In this document: positions 43,460 to 53,074 of the stretch, in pieces | How positions within the stretch are numbered: the first letter of the stretch is position 1 | Layout of the letters: each line of letters starts with the position of its first letter | From: an uncultured Bacillota bacterium | Lineage (GTDB): Bacteria; Bacillota; Dethiobacteria; DTU022; UBA8154 | DNA length: 64,000 nucleotides | Direction of reading: 5' to 3' | Assembly (NCBI GenBank): GCA_937973635.1 | Contig: CALJJZ010000029.1 | Span: 1-64,000 of the forward strand | The notes under the pieces: model-generated | What the model saw: only the letters and a program-made list of their open reading frames with translations | Database searches by the model: none | Told to the model about the DNA's origin: nothing | Program-made: the position numbers and the translations under genes

Positions 43460-43651
43460 TTTTAAATTACTCCCTCCCATGTTCTCTTCTATTATTTATT
43501 GATAAATGCCTCTTTTAAAAGCCTCTGCGTGATTAAATATTATGCGAAAATTTTTAATCCCGGTTCAAAAAAAAAGGAAAATGATGTTTTGTAACGAATT
43601 ATTTACCATATAACTTGGTACAAGCGGTTTGGTGTTAGGAGAGACAAAGAA

Positions 43652-44500
43652 TTGCTTTATTACTATGGTGTTGTTTTGCTCGTTGCCTTCTTTTTTTATG
43701 GGGTGCTCCTTTTACTTAAAAAAAAAATTCCAGGGCTCTCTGCCCGGTTAAGTTTATATGTGGTGCTTTGGGCGTTGATTCTTTCTTTTTCTCTACCATT
43801 GCTAATAAGCGTTATTTTACCGGGGGTTACTTTTCTTATTTTGCTCTTTCTTTTTTTGGCAGGCGGGATTTTAATTCTCAATTATACCAGCAGTGATGAA
43901 AATCGGCGGGGAACGGAAATTTCTGCCCGCATCCCTGCCTCTGTAAAACCACAACAGGGACAAGATAATGAGGCGGAGCAACCTGTTCCGTCAGTTTTCC
44001 CTGAGCAGGTGGAATTTCCTGAGCAGGCAGAATTGCCAGGACTGCAAGGAGAAGAACCGCTTTTAATGTTTGGAAGCGAGTATGTCCAGGAGTTGGAGAA
44101 GGAGGTCCTCTTATTGCCAGAACGGGTGTTTTCCACGGCAGAACTTATTGAAAGTGCGTTTATGGCTAGGCAGGAAGGAAATTATGCTTTGGCAGCGGAA
44201 AAGCTTAAGCTTTCTCTGGCAAAGACGACAGATATTGCCATGAAGGGGTTAATCTACACAGAACTGACCTTTCTTTATAAAGAAATGGGGAAATATATGG
44301 AGGCGGCAGGTATGCTCCAAAGCTTTATTTCCGAGAATAGCACTGTGCTTTCCCCGGCTTTACATCGTCAATTCACCCTTTTCGTGGAATTCTTAAAGAC
44401 AGTTGACCAATTGTTGATTAAGGCGGATCAACCGGGTATACCTTATTCAAAGGTTCCCCGTTTAATCAAACTCCGCGCAGAGAAAATATTAAAGGGATGA
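43652..44500 (+). CDS. Membrane protein with cytoplasmic helical (TPR-like) domain
   Basis: A 282-residue protein. Three hydrophobic segments fill the first 85 residues (about 4-21, 33-54, 58-78), then a low-complexity acidic/Pro/Glu linker at about 100-140, then a helical domain with TPR-like spacing (LIESAFMARQEGNYALAAEKLKLSL, LIYTELTFLYKEMGKYMEAAGML). Start TTG at 43652 behind TAGGAGAG. No function recognised. Probably co-transcribed with the PRC-barrel, VanW and FapA genes after it. Confidence 0.6.
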   Translation: MLYYYGVVLLVAFFFYGVLLLLKKKIPGLSARLSLYVVLWALILSFSLPLLISVILPGVTFLILLFLFLAGGILILNYTSSDENRRGTEISARIPASVKPQQGQDNEAEQPVPSVFPEQVEFPEQAELPGLQGEEPLLMFGSEYVQELEKEVLLLPERVFSTAELIESAFMARQEGNYALAAEKLKLSLAKTTDIAMKGLIYTELTFLYKEMGKYMEAAGMLQSFISENSTVLSPALHRQFTLFVEFLKTVDQLLIKADQPGIPYSKVPRLIKLRAEKILKG

Positions 44501-44533
44501 TAAATTTTATATTATTTGTTGGGGGGTATGTTC

Positions 44534-45370
44534 ATGAAAAGAAGTAAGGAGATTATTGGTGTGCCTGTCATTAGTATTGCAGCCGGAGCGCAGGTTGGTA
44601 CAATTAAAAACCTGCTCATCAATCCTCAAAAGAAAACTATTGAGTTTTTACTTCTCAGCGAAACAGAAGCAAAGGAAGGAGTTAAGGGCCTGCCTTTCAG
44701 TTATGCTGAAGGAGTAGGCGAATATGCTGTGACTGTGGAAAACGAAAATTTTATTATCGAGCTTTCCCGCATCGGAGTTTTGTGGGAACTATTGGAAAAA
44801 AGCATTAATATTATTGGTAGCAAGGTCATTACCCGTAAAGGTAAGTACCTGGGAGATGCCTGTGAGTTTTCCGTGGATACAGAAACTGGAAGGATAGCAG
44901 ATATTTATTTTCAAGATAAGGAGAAGGAAAATAGTATCCCTATACAAAGCGTCATTACCATTGGCCAAGAAGTTCTCATCGTGGAAGACTCTGCGCTAGC
45001 GTTGCCAGCCGGAGCTGTCCATGCATCTATAGCTGATGGAGGTAACTTAAATTTTAAAGCGGGAAATGAAAAATCTTCCGGTGAAGATGCAGCTATCCTT
45101 GCTAAAGAGGATGCATCCCTATTGGACAAGCTCCCTACAGAAAGAGAACTGCTTACAAACCGTGCTAATGCTGATTTGGATCCCGCAGACGCTTTTATCA
45201 GAAGGCAGAGGCAATTTTTAATTGGCAAAACCCTGGTCAAAGATTTTCAGTCCAAGGACGGAGAGGTGTTGGCCTGGGAAAATGATATAATTACAGAAGA
45301 GCTCTTTGAAAAAGTTTATAAGCTAGGAGCACAAAAAATTATGGAGCTGGCGTTGGCCGTGAGGGATTAA
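44534..45370 (+). CDS. PRC-barrel domain protein
   Basis: About 278 residues with two PRC-barrel-like domains (about 1-75 and 83-160). The first begins SKEIIGVPVISIAAGAQVGTIKNL; the second has NIIGSKVITRKGKYLGDACEF. A long charged region rich in Ala/Glu/Asp follows, then a conserved-looking C-terminus (FLIGKTLVKDF). PRC barrels mediate protein binding in sporulation, RNA processing and photosynthesis; a specific role is not evident. No signal peptide. ATG 44534 with GGGGGG upstream. It is separated by one base from the VanW-family gene. Confidence 0.75.
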   Translation: MKRSKEIIGVPVISIAAGAQVGTIKNLLINPQKKTIEFLLLSETEAKEGVKGLPFSYAEGVGEYAVTVENENFIIELSRIGVLWELLEKSINIIGSKVITRKGKYLGDACEFSVDTETGRIADIYFQDKEKENSIPIQSVITIGQEVLIVEDSALALPAGAVHASIADGGNLNFKAGNEKSSGEDAAILAKEDASLLDKLPTERELLTNRANADLDPADAFIRRQRQFLIGKTLVKDFQSKDGEVLAWENDIITEELFEKVYKLGAQKIMELALAVRD

Positions 45371-45371
45371 A

Positions 45372-46733
45372 ATGCGGTTCTCTCCATTATTTAAAGCAGG
45401 ATACCCTTTAAAACTGGCTCTACTGTTACTGGTGCTTTTGCAGTTCGTTTTTGGTATAAGCGGAGGTATCCTGGCTGCGGGTTTGTACTATGCCAGGAGT
45501 GATCGGATTGTACCTGGTGTGGAAGTGTCTGGCGTTTCCCTCCATGGTTTGACCCGAATCCAGGCTCTGGAATTATTGGAATCTTCCCTAGAGCTCCCTC
45601 CGGAGATAAGCCTTGTTTGGGAGGGGAAAAGATTTGTTATTCCCCTTGAGCCATCTACCGGCCGTTACCTGTTTGAGGAATTAATTGACAGGGTAGAAGA
45701 TGATTTTACGTTATTTAACATTATCAGGTGGTTTCCCCATGCTTATCGCTTGACCCCGGCAGTGGAGGTTTCTCCTTTGTTGATTACGGAGGAGTTAACA
45801 AAAATTAAAGAAATAATTGACCAGGAAGCAGAGGACGCCCGTATCATTGTGGAAGAAGGTGTGCCCCGGGTTGTGGCAGAAAGGTGGGGCATAAGCCTTG
45901 ATCTTGAGGGCAGCCAGGAGACGATTTTAAAATACCTGGCTATGGGGATGACAGAGGATATACCGCTACAGGTTACGCGCATCCCTCCGCAAATCTCCGG
46001 CGATCAGTTGCCCGATTTTAGTAATCTCCTTGGCTCTAGCAGTACACCCTTGGGGGAAAGTGAGCCTGACCGCAGGCATAATATTGCCCTTGCTACAGAA
46101 ACGTTCAATTTATTACAAATTGAGCCGGGCAAGATATTTTCTTTTAATGAGACACTGGGGCCTGCTACTCTGGAAAAAGGCTTTCTTCAAGTATTGATGA
46201 TTCAAAACGGCCAATTTGTTCCCGGTGTCGGCGGCGGTATATGCCAGGTAGCTACAACCATATACCAGGCGGCCCTTAAAGCAGAGCTGGAAATTGTCCA
46301 GCGTTCGGCCCACAGTCGGCCTGTTTTTTACGTTCCTCTGGGGCAGGATGCCACGGTAAGTTATAATTTGCTTGATTTGAAGATTAGAAATAATCTGAAG
46401 TCCCCTGTCATGCTGGTAGGCGAAATGGACGATTTAAACTTGCATTTTAAAATTTTCGGCGCAGCAAAGGATGGCAACAGGAGGGTAGAATTAAGTAGTG
46501 AAGAGGTAGAAGTGTTGTCTCCCAAGCTGCTGGAGCAGCCAGATCCAAATTTGCCCCTGGGGGTAAGGCAGCTTGTGCGGGAAGGAGAAGAAGGGTATAA
46601 GGTTAATGTATACCGTATTGTTTACGAAAATGAGATGAAAGTTGCCAGGGAGTTGATTTCCACAGACTATTATATGCCGGTACACGCAATAGTAAGAGTG
46701 GGAACCAAACAGGTTTCCCCGCGGCTGAAATAG
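45372..46733 (+). CDS. VanW-family protein with N-terminal membrane anchor
   Basis: A 453-residue protein with a single N-terminal hydrophobic segment (about residues 14-36), then a PG-binding-type domain (GVEVSGVSLHGLTRIQALELL) repeated loosely, and a C-terminal VanW domain. The latter shows RRHNIALATETFNLLQIEPGKIFSFNE, VPGVGGGICQVATTIYQAAL and ERSAHSRPV-like QRSAHSRPVFYV. Such YoaR-type proteins are anchored outside the membrane and linked to the cell wall; their activity is unproven. ATG directly after the previous stop. Confidence 0.85.
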   Translation: MRFSPLFKAGYPLKLALLLLVLLQFVFGISGGILAAGLYYARSDRIVPGVEVSGVSLHGLTRIQALELLESSLELPPEISLVWEGKRFVIPLEPSTGRYLFEELIDRVEDDFTLFNIIRWFPHAYRLTPAVEVSPLLITEELTKIKEIIDQEAEDARIIVEEGVPRVVAERWGISLDLEGSQETILKYLAMGMTEDIPLQVTRIPPQISGDQLPDFSNLLGSSSTPLGESEPDRRHNIALATETFNLLQIEPGKIFSFNETLGPATLEKGFLQVLMIQNGQFVPGVGGGICQVATTIYQAALKAELEIVQRSAHSRPVFYVPLGQDATVSYNLLDLKIRNNLKSPVMLVGEMDDLNLHFKIFGAAKDGNRRVELSSEEVEVLSPKLLEQPDPNLPLGVRQLVREGEEGYKVNVYRIVYENEMKVARELISTDYYMPVHAIVRVGTKQVSPRLK

Positions 46734-46783
46734 CTATACCAAATAAATGCAGAGAAGAAACCGGCAGTGGGGGGAAGAGGAAT

Positions 46784-48574
46784 TTGACACAAAAGGAGAG
46801 GGATGGCCTTATTGGCGTTATTGAAGGGAAGATTAAGATAACCGACCCGGCAGAAGGTGGCAAAGCTGCTGTGTTGATACCCCCAGATGAGGGGGGGATT
46901 ATATATGTAAACGGAATAGAGCTGGAAAAGCCTATTGCGTGTAGCTCAAACGATGTAATTGTTGTTGAACCAACTGTCTATATGGAAGAACCCCGTATTG
47001 AAGTAAAAATCTCCCCTGACGGACTTTATGCCCTCGCTGCTGTATTCCCTCGCATTATTACCTCTTACCAGTTAGAAGAGGCGCCCATGGCTCCCAGTTT
47101 AAAACCGCAGTTTACCAGGCAGGAAAAGGTTGAGAAAATCCTTACCCTAGAACAGGCAGAACAAGAAATACGTAGGCATAATATTGTCACGGGCCTTAAT
47201 ATTACGGCACTGAAAGAGCTTGTGGTTAATGCAGACGGCGAGTTTAAAACAATTGCTCGGGGCCGCGCCATGGAAGAAGGAGTGGACGGCCGCCTAGAGT
47301 TTATTATCAATCCCCAGGTTGAGGTTATTAGTTACGATGACAGTTATCAAAAAGCTGATTTTCGTGAAAAGTACCGTTATCCCGCGGTAAAACAGGGAGA
47401 TATTATAGCTATTCTGCACCCTCCTCAAGAGGGAAAGTCCGGCATGAAGGTTACCGGCGAGCCTATTATACCCAAACCGGTGAAAGGGGCCAAAGTAAGG
47501 TGCGGTGAAGGAGCCGCTCTGGCCCAAAACCAGAGAGAGATTGTTGCCCTCAAAGATGGGCGGTTAATAGTAACAGGCAATAATATTAAAGTTGTCAACC
47601 TGTTGTTGCATAATGGCGATGTTAACCTGGAGAGCGGGAACCTGCGTTTTAACGGGGATATCCGTGTTTTTGGCAATGTTACAGAAGGAATGCTGGTGGA
47701 GGCACGAGATACCCTCATCGTTGAAGGCAGTTGCTATGGTGCCGTATTGAAAGCAGGCGGTGGTATTAATATCAGTAAAAATATGATTAAAACTGAGGCC
47801 CAAGGGGGTATATTTTATACGCTGCTACGTGAGATCTATATTTTAATGACTCAACTTGCGGAAGAGCTGGAAAGCTTTATTAATAACTTTAACCAGATAC
47901 TCAAAGGTTTGGCCCAAAAAGGGCAGCAGGTTAACGATGAATTTATACTGCGCATTGTAAAGCTTTTAACAGACAAGTCTTCAGGCTTACAGGATAACCT
48001 TAAGCTCCTTTTACAAAAACTGGCGAACAATGATTATTCTTATCTTCATGAGACCCTTGAGTCTCTTAAAAAGCTTGAACAGATCCTTTCTTTAAAAGTG
48101 CGGATTGGCAGTGCAAAGGAGCTTGAAGCTCTGTTAGCAAAATTTAATGACTTGCTCCAGGGTTATCTTGAAGCTTTGCGGGAGATTCCGCCCCTTACAG
48201 CTTCATATGTGCAAAACTGTAATCTGGTGCACAGTGGTGATATTGAGATCAACGGCCCCGGATGCTATTTTTCAACACTGCAGTCCGGAGGCGAAGTAAG
48301 GGTAACCGGGGTCTTCCGCGGGGGCAGTATCAGGGCTGAAGGCAATGTCAGGGTTAAAGAGTTCATCTGCATCACTACTACTGCGGAGGGCCTTGATAAA
48401 AGATCTACCATCCGCGTGAAAGTACCCGAGAAGGCGGCAGTTTATTTTGACCTTGTTCATGAAGACACTACGGTACAGATAGGCAAAATGATCTATCGTT
48501 TTGACCGGAATTATTCCAAAATAAAGGTAAGCTATGACCCCCAGGAAGGAATGTTAAAATTAACTAATTTTTAA
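46784..48574 (+). CDS. FapA-like DUF342 protein
   Basis: A 596-residue protein of the DUF342/FapA polymer-forming type: an N-terminal dodecin-like/KH-like region and a central right-handed beta-helix. It has VTGEPIIPKPVKGAKVRCGEG and the repeats GDVNLESGNLRFNGDIRVFGNVTEGMLVEARDTLIVEGSCYGA. A long coiled-coil insert (about 350-460) follows, then further beta-helix repeats, DIEINGPGCYFSTLQSGGEVRVTG. DUF342 proteins occur in sporulation and cell-envelope contexts. TTG start 46784. The coiled coil interrupting the helix is its most distinctive feature. Confidence 0.8.
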   Translation: MTQKERDGLIGVIEGKIKITDPAEGGKAAVLIPPDEGGIIYVNGIELEKPIACSSNDVIVVEPTVYMEEPRIEVKISPDGLYALAAVFPRIITSYQLEEAPMAPSLKPQFTRQEKVEKILTLEQAEQEIRRHNIVTGLNITALKELVVNADGEFKTIARGRAMEEGVDGRLEFIINPQVEVISYDDSYQKADFREKYRYPAVKQGDIIAILHPPQEGKSGMKVTGEPIIPKPVKGAKVRCGEGAALAQNQREIVALKDGRLIVTGNNIKVVNLLLHNGDVNLESGNLRFNGDIRVFGNVTEGMLVEARDTLIVEGSCYGAVLKAGGGINISKNMIKTEAQGGIFYTLLREIYILMTQLAEELESFINNFNQILKGLAQKGQQVNDEFILRIVKLLTDKSSGLQDNLKLLLQKLANNDYSYLHETLESLKKLEQILSLKVRIGSAKELEALLAKFNDLLQGYLEALREIPPLTASYVQNCNLVHSGDIEINGPGCYFSTLQSGGEVRVTGVFRGGSIRAEGNVRVKEFICITTTAEGLDKRSTIRVKVPEKAAVYFDLVHEDTTVQIGKMIYRFDRNYSKIKVSYDPQEGMLKLTNF

Positions 48575-48725
48575 CATCTATGTCGTCTGCTATTTTTTGC
48601 ACTTGTCCCATTCAGTCCATATTAAACTGAACCCTCCCTTGCTCGGCTTCATTGACAGTTAAGAAGAAGTAATGTAACATGATAGAAGAATCGTGAAATC
48701 ATTGTTTGAAGCGGGAGGAAGAAGA

Positions 48726-48893
48726 ATGGAAGAGGTAAAAAAAGCACTTAAAGAGATGGCTCCCCAGGGTAAAATCCCCTGTGTTATGGCGTTCAAAATT
48801 GCCAGGGAGCATGATTGTGCCATAGCCGAAGTAGGCAAGCTATGTAATGAGATGGAAATAAAAATAATTAGTTGCCAGCTTGGTTGTTTTTAA
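48726..48893 (+). CDS. Small conserved-looking protein of 55 residues
   Basis: ATG 48726 behind GGGAGGAAGAAG; an in-frame GTG at 48693 has no ribosome site. The product contains GKIPCVMAFKIAREHDCAIAEVGKLCNEM and ends CQLGCF. The middle looks like a compact helix-turn-helix. I recognise similar short proteins from anaerobic Firmicutes near molybdenum-cofactor genes but cannot name a function. A terminator follows. Confidence 0.6.
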   Translation: MEEVKKALKEMAPQGKIPCVMAFKIAREHDCAIAEVGKLCNEMEIKIISCQLGCF

Positions 48894-48938
48894 TGTAATG
48901 TAAATAATGTAAATGAGGAATCTTTTTCCCAGGGCCTA

Positions 48939-48988
48939 AGGGAACGGCGATGCTGTCGGAAAAGGCGGACTCTGTTCCCTGTTTTTTT
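48939..48988 (+). terminator. Rho-independent terminator before moeA
   Basis: AGGGAAC (48939-48945) pairs with GTTCCCT (48974-48980), followed by a run of seven T. The 28-base interior may have more structure, so a leader regulating moeA is possible, but no known molybdenum-cofactor riboswitch pattern was recognised. Confidence 0.75.
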
Positions 48989-49028
48989 ATATAAAATACC
49001 TTTTATCTACTTTTTGGGGTGAAAAAAC

Positions 49029-50285
49029 TTGCTGACAGTTTTGTCTGTGGACCGTGCACGGGAGGAGATCATCTCTTCACTACGTGGTTGGTCGGCAAAA
49101 GTAGAAAACGTTTCCCTCAAAAATGCACCCGGACGGGTTACCTCCGGGGATATTTTTGCGCCGGAAACCTTGCCTCCTTTCCCCCGTTCTACCATGGATG
49201 GGTTTGCTGTTTGCAGCGCCGACACTTTTGGTGCTTCTGAAGAGTTGCCCGCCATTCTTTCTCTTAGAGGAAACATCCTTATGGGCCAGAAACCACCTGG
49301 ACCAATTTTTCCCGGTGAAGCCATGTCTATACCTACAGGAGGCATGTTGCCTGTAGGCAGCGATAGCGTAGCAATGATCGAATATTGTGAATTGCTGGGC
49401 AATAACGTAGCTGTTTTCCGCCCCGTGGCCCCCCTGGAAAACACTATCCAACCTGGCGATGATTTTAAAAGTGGGGACCTTCTTTTTCCTGCGGGGCATT
49501 ACCTGCGACCTCAGGATATTGGCATTCTGGCGGCCCAAGGTATTATGCAGCTTAGTGTTATAGCCAGGCCCCAGGTTAAAATATTTTCTACCGGCGATGA
49601 GATTGTCCCCCCTGAAAGACAGCCAGAGCCTGGGCAGGTAAGGGATGTAAACAGTTATTTGCTGGCGTCCCAGGTGCAGGAAAGCGGCGGCGAACCAGTT
49701 TATGGCGGTATTATCCCTGATCGCCAAGAATCGCTCAGCTCCGCCCTGGAGCAGGCGCTGGAGGATGATGTGGATATGGTGCTTGTTTCGGGGGGCAGCT
49801 CTGTGGGAACCAGGGATGTAGCCATTGATGCCATTAACGCCTTGCCCGGAGAAGGAGTGCTGTTCCATGGTGTAGCAATGCGGCCGGGTAAGCCGCTTCT
49901 ATACGGCAAAAGCAAAGGCAAACCAATCTTTGGGCTGTCTGGCAACCCGGTATCGGCCATGTTTGGGTTCATTTTATTTGTCAAGCCTGCATTGCGCCTT
50001 ATGTGTGGCCTCTCCCCCCTTGCACCCTTTACGCCAACGGTGGAGGCGTTGCTGCTAACGAATATTGCTTCCCCCGGGGGGAGAGAAGATTATGTAAGGG
50101 TATCTCTGGAATATGCTTGTGAAGATAAAAAGGTTAAAGAAAAAGGTGAAATTCTTTGGGCACGTCCTGTATATGGTGGCCCCGGGCTCTTGCATACGGT
50201 AGTCCAGGGAGACGGCTATATTGTAATTCCCAGGGATGTGGAAGGATTGGACGAGGGCAGCAGAGTAAAAGTGTTTTTATTCTAA
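49029..50285 (+). CDS. moeA: Molybdopterin molybdenumtransferase
   Basis: MoeA inserts molybdate (or tungstate) into adenylated molybdopterin. The 418-residue protein has LPPFPRSTMDGFAV and SIPTGGMLPVGSDSVAMIEYCE. The MoaB-like domain shows STGDEI, VRDVNSYLL, VSGGSSVGTRD and RPGKPLLYG, ending with GLSGNPVSAMF. TTG start 49029 with GGGGTG. A second MoeA-like gene follows 21 bases later. Confidence 0.93.
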   Translation: MLTVLSVDRAREEIISSLRGWSAKVENVSLKNAPGRVTSGDIFAPETLPPFPRSTMDGFAVCSADTFGASEELPAILSLRGNILMGQKPPGPIFPGEAMSIPTGGMLPVGSDSVAMIEYCELLGNNVAVFRPVAPLENTIQPGDDFKSGDLLFPAGHYLRPQDIGILAAQGIMQLSVIARPQVKIFSTGDEIVPPERQPEPGQVRDVNSYLLASQVQESGGEPVYGGIIPDRQESLSSALEQALEDDVDMVLVSGGSSVGTRDVAIDAINALPGEGVLFHGVAMRPGKPLLYGKSKGKPIFGLSGNPVSAMFGFILFVKPALRLMCGLSPLAPFTPTVEALLLTNIASPGGREDYVRVSLEYACEDKKVKEKGEILWARPVYGGPGLLHTVVQGDGYIVIPRDVEGLDEGSRVKVFLF

Positions 50286-50306
50286 GGATATGGAGGCCCT
50301 TACAAA

Positions 50307-52229
50307 GTGGATAGAAAAATATACCTTAGCAATATTCCCCTAAATAAAGCAAAGGAACTTTTTTTGCATGCTGCACTGAGGCGCAGTCTGGCTGTTGAGG
50401 AATTGGATACGCGCCTCGCCGCAGGCAGGATAACTGCTGAGCCAGCTTTTGCGCGTATCTCTTCGCCCCACTATCATGCTGCAGCTATGGATGGTATTGC
50501 GGTAAAAGCGGCAGATACTTTTGGCGCCACCCTTACTTCAGCCAAGCGCCTGACACTTGGGCAAAACGCTTTTCCTGTGGATACGGGGGGCGCACTGCCT
50601 CCCCAGTGTGATGCTGTAATTATGATTGAAGATGTTACTTTTCCGGAGAAGGAAAATCCCGGAGTGATTGAGATCCGGGAAGCAGCGGCTCCCTGGCAGC
50701 ATGTGCGGTCTATTGGTGAGGATGTGGTGGCAGGTGAAATGATTCTTCCCTCTTACCATTTAATCCGACCCTTCGATCTGGGTGCCCTACTCAGCGGCGG
50801 GGTTTTCAGCTTGCGTGTCTTGAAAAAGCCCCTTGTTACCCTTATTCCTACCGGCACGGAGATTATTCCTCCGGGGCGCGTACCAGAAACGGGTGAAATT
50901 ATCGAATCAAACACATTTACGGCAGCGGCCGCCGTTGAAAGCTGGGGTGGTGCATATACACGTCAGCCCATTGTTAAAGATGAGGCTGAGATGTTGGAGA
51001 GCGCCGTACGCCGTGCTGTCCGCTGCAGCGATCTTGTTTTGATCAGCGCCGGTTCTTCAGCCGGGCGTCGCGATCATACTTTTCGTGTACTGGAACGTGT
51101 GGGAGAGGTCCTTGTCCACGGTGTAGCCATACGGCCGGGCAAACCGGTGGTGCTGGCCCTTGTTGATGGCGTGCCTGTCGCCGGATTGCCCGGTTATCCC
51201 GTTGCTTCCTATATGATCCTGGAACATTTTGTTAAACCTCTTTTGTATGCCTGGCAAAAACAACCTCTGCCAGAAGAAGAAATACTTTTGGCTTCCAGTT
51301 CGCGTCGTATCCTCTCCTCTTTAAAAGACGAAGAATTTTTGCGCCTGAAGATAGGCAGAATTAAGGAAAAGTATATTGCTACACCCCTTTCCAGGGGGGC
51401 AGGCGTCAGTATGTCCTTGGTGCGGGCTGACGGCGTGGCGACAATCCCCCAGGATAAGGAGGGGGTGGAACCGGGGGAAGAACTTTGTGTAAGACTCTGG
51501 CGCAGGCGCAAAGATGTGGAAAACACCATTGTCTGTCTGGGCAGCCATGACTTGAGTCTGGATCTCCTTGCGGATTATTTAAAAAGGAGAGATTTCCCCT
51601 TTACCCTTTCTTCCGCCCACGTAGGCAGTATGGGAGGGATCCTCTCGCTACAGCGGGAAGAAACCCATATTGCCGGTTTGCATCTGCTGGATCCGGACAG
51701 CGGACGTTATAATATACCCTACCTGGAACGTTATCTTCCAGGGAGAAAGATCTGTCTCTTACATCTGGCTAGAAGGGAGCTAGGTCTTATTGTTGCTCCT
51801 GGTAATCCCAAAAGGGTTCAAGAGATCGAGGATTTGGTACGGGAAGATATTTTATTCGTAAACAGGCAAAAAGGAGCCGGAACCAGGGTCTTTCTGGATT
51901 ATAATCTTGCCAGGCAGGGTCTTGATGCGCGAATGATTAAAGGTTATACACGGGAAGAATTTAACCACTTGGCAGTGGCTGCCGCAATTAAAGGAGGAAG
52001 TGCCGATGCAGGCATAGGCATACGTGCTGCTGCCGGCACTCTAGGTTTGGATTTTATCCCCCTGGCCTGGGAAGATTATGACCTGGCTATAAGCGCGTCC
52101 TTTTACCAAACGCCTCCCTATGATGCTCTGCTGGAAGTTGTTTCTTCGGTGGAGTTTCGTAACGCTGTTGAAAGCCTGGGCGGTTATGACCTGAAAGATA
52201 GCGGGAAACTGTTGACAACAGACAGTTAG
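50307..52229 (+). CDS. MoeA fused to a periplasmic-binding-protein-like (LysR-type substrate) domain
   Basis: The 640-residue protein has a full MoeA-like part (about 1-400: SSPHYHAAAMDGIAV, IPTGTEIIPPG, ISAGSSAGRRDHTF, GLPGYPVASYM). A C-terminal PBP-like domain (about 410-630) follows with CLGSHDLSLDLLADYL, FVNRQKGAGTRVFLDYNL and GSADAGIGIRAAAG. The C-terminal part is the type that binds molybdate or tungstate in MoeA-LPVR proteins; metal specificity is not readable. The tandem with the shorter MoeA suggests one handles Mo and the other W, inference only. GTG start. Confidence 0.9.
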   Translation: MDRKIYLSNIPLNKAKELFLHAALRRSLAVEELDTRLAAGRITAEPAFARISSPHYHAAAMDGIAVKAADTFGATLTSAKRLTLGQNAFPVDTGGALPPQCDAVIMIEDVTFPEKENPGVIEIREAAAPWQHVRSIGEDVVAGEMILPSYHLIRPFDLGALLSGGVFSLRVLKKPLVTLIPTGTEIIPPGRVPETGEIIESNTFTAAAAVESWGGAYTRQPIVKDEAEMLESAVRRAVRCSDLVLISAGSSAGRRDHTFRVLERVGEVLVHGVAIRPGKPVVLALVDGVPVAGLPGYPVASYMILEHFVKPLLYAWQKQPLPEEEILLASSSRRILSSLKDEEFLRLKIGRIKEKYIATPLSRGAGVSMSLVRADGVATIPQDKEGVEPGEELCVRLWRRRKDVENTIVCLGSHDLSLDLLADYLKRRDFPFTLSSAHVGSMGGILSLQREETHIAGLHLLDPDSGRYNIPYLERYLPGRKICLLHLARRELGLIVAPGNPKRVQEIEDLVREDILFVNRQKGAGTRVFLDYNLARQGLDARMIKGYTREEFNHLAVAAAIKGGSADAGIGIRAAAGTLGLDFIPLAWEDYDLAISASFYQTPPYDALLEVVSSVEFRNAVESLGGYDLKDSGKLLTTDS

Positions 52230-52261
52230 CAGTTAAAGATTTGAAAGGTGCGTGTTTAACA

Positions 52262-52786
52262 ATGTCCCATGAACACAACAGACGGCTAAATGTGCGTGTG
52301 GCGGTGTTAACGGCCAGCGATCGCAGTTCCCGTGGTGAGCGGGAAGACCTTAGCGGTTTGGAGATCATTAAAATTGTGTCTGAAGCTGGATGGACAGTGG
52401 TATCCCATACAATTGTGGCCGACGACAAAGAAATGCTGAAAAAAGAAATGATCAGGCTGTCTGATACTTTAAAAGCAAATCTTATCCTCACCACTGGCGG
52501 AACAGGCCTTGCCCCCCGTGATTATACACCAGACGCCACACTGGAAGTTATTGATAGGGTTGTCCCCGGATTGGCAGAAGCGATGCGCCGGGAAAGCATA
52601 AAAAAGACCCCCCATGCCATGCTCTCGCGGGCTGTTAGTGGTACACGGGGCAGCACGCTTATTGTAAACCTCCCCGGCAGCCCCCGCGCTGTACGTGAAT
52701 GTCTTAATGTAATTCTTCCCGCTATCCCCCATGCTGTTGATTTACTTGGCGGCGGCGTCTTTGATTGCGCTTCACCTAACCCGTAG
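52262..52786 (+). CDS. mog: Molybdopterin adenylyltransferase (MogA/MoaB family)
   Basis: It adenylates molybdopterin, preparing it for metal insertion by MoeA. The 174-residue protein has RVAVLTASDRSSRGEREDLSG, ILTTGGTGLAPRDYTPDA, and the C-terminal VNLPGSPRAVRECL. ATG at 52262 with AAAGGTG; an upstream in-frame start at 52241 is less likely. Located behind the two MoeA genes, completing the last two cofactor steps. Confidence 0.92.
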   Translation: MSHEHNRRLNVRVAVLTASDRSSRGEREDLSGLEIIKIVSEAGWTVVSHTIVADDKEMLKKEMIRLSDTLKANLILTTGGTGLAPRDYTPDATLEVIDRVVPGLAEAMRRESIKKTPHAMLSRAVSGTRGSTLIVNLPGSPRAVRECLNVILPAIPHAVDLLGGGVFDCASPNP

Positions 52787-52960
52787 AATAATATTTTAAA
52801 GCTGCAAAGTGTCATGTATAAATATTTATCTTCAGGGAAAAATTAGGATGTGCGTTTTGGTTTAGATTGAAACAGAAAGCATTTTGTTGATTTTTAAGGT
52901 AATTAATTGCATATTTAAGGATAAGTGTTAAGATTGGCTTAATTTCACGTTTTTTAAGAG

Positions 52961-52989
52961 TTGCCTTTGTACTTTCCCAGAGGTAATAT
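52961..52989 (+). promoter_or_regulatory. Promoter of groES-groEL
   Basis: TTGCCT at 52961-52966, 17 bases, TAATAT at 52984-52989; the -10 lies in the 14-bp palindrome GTAATATATATTAC. The CIRCE operator begins 13 bases downstream. Confidence 0.6.
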
Positions 52990-53002
52990 ATATTACGGTT
53001 CA

Positions 53003-53029
53003 TTAGCACTCAATTAAAAAGAGTGCTAA
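53003..53029. promoter_or_regulatory. CIRCE operator
   Basis: TTAGCACTC, nine bases, GAGTGCTAA: a perfect CIRCE element, bound by the heat-shock repressor HrcA. It lies between the promoter and groES. The rest of the gap from 52787 holds no gene. Confidence 0.98.
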
Positions 53030-53074
53030 CAAATAAACGTAAAAAATATTAACATTTTAAGGAGGTCTTTGCTG

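Noticed and set aside
48939..48988. Fluoride or molybdenum-cofactor riboswitch before moeA
   Set aside because: A GGCGATG stretch resembles the fluoride motif but the rest of the consensus is missing; a terminator explains it better.
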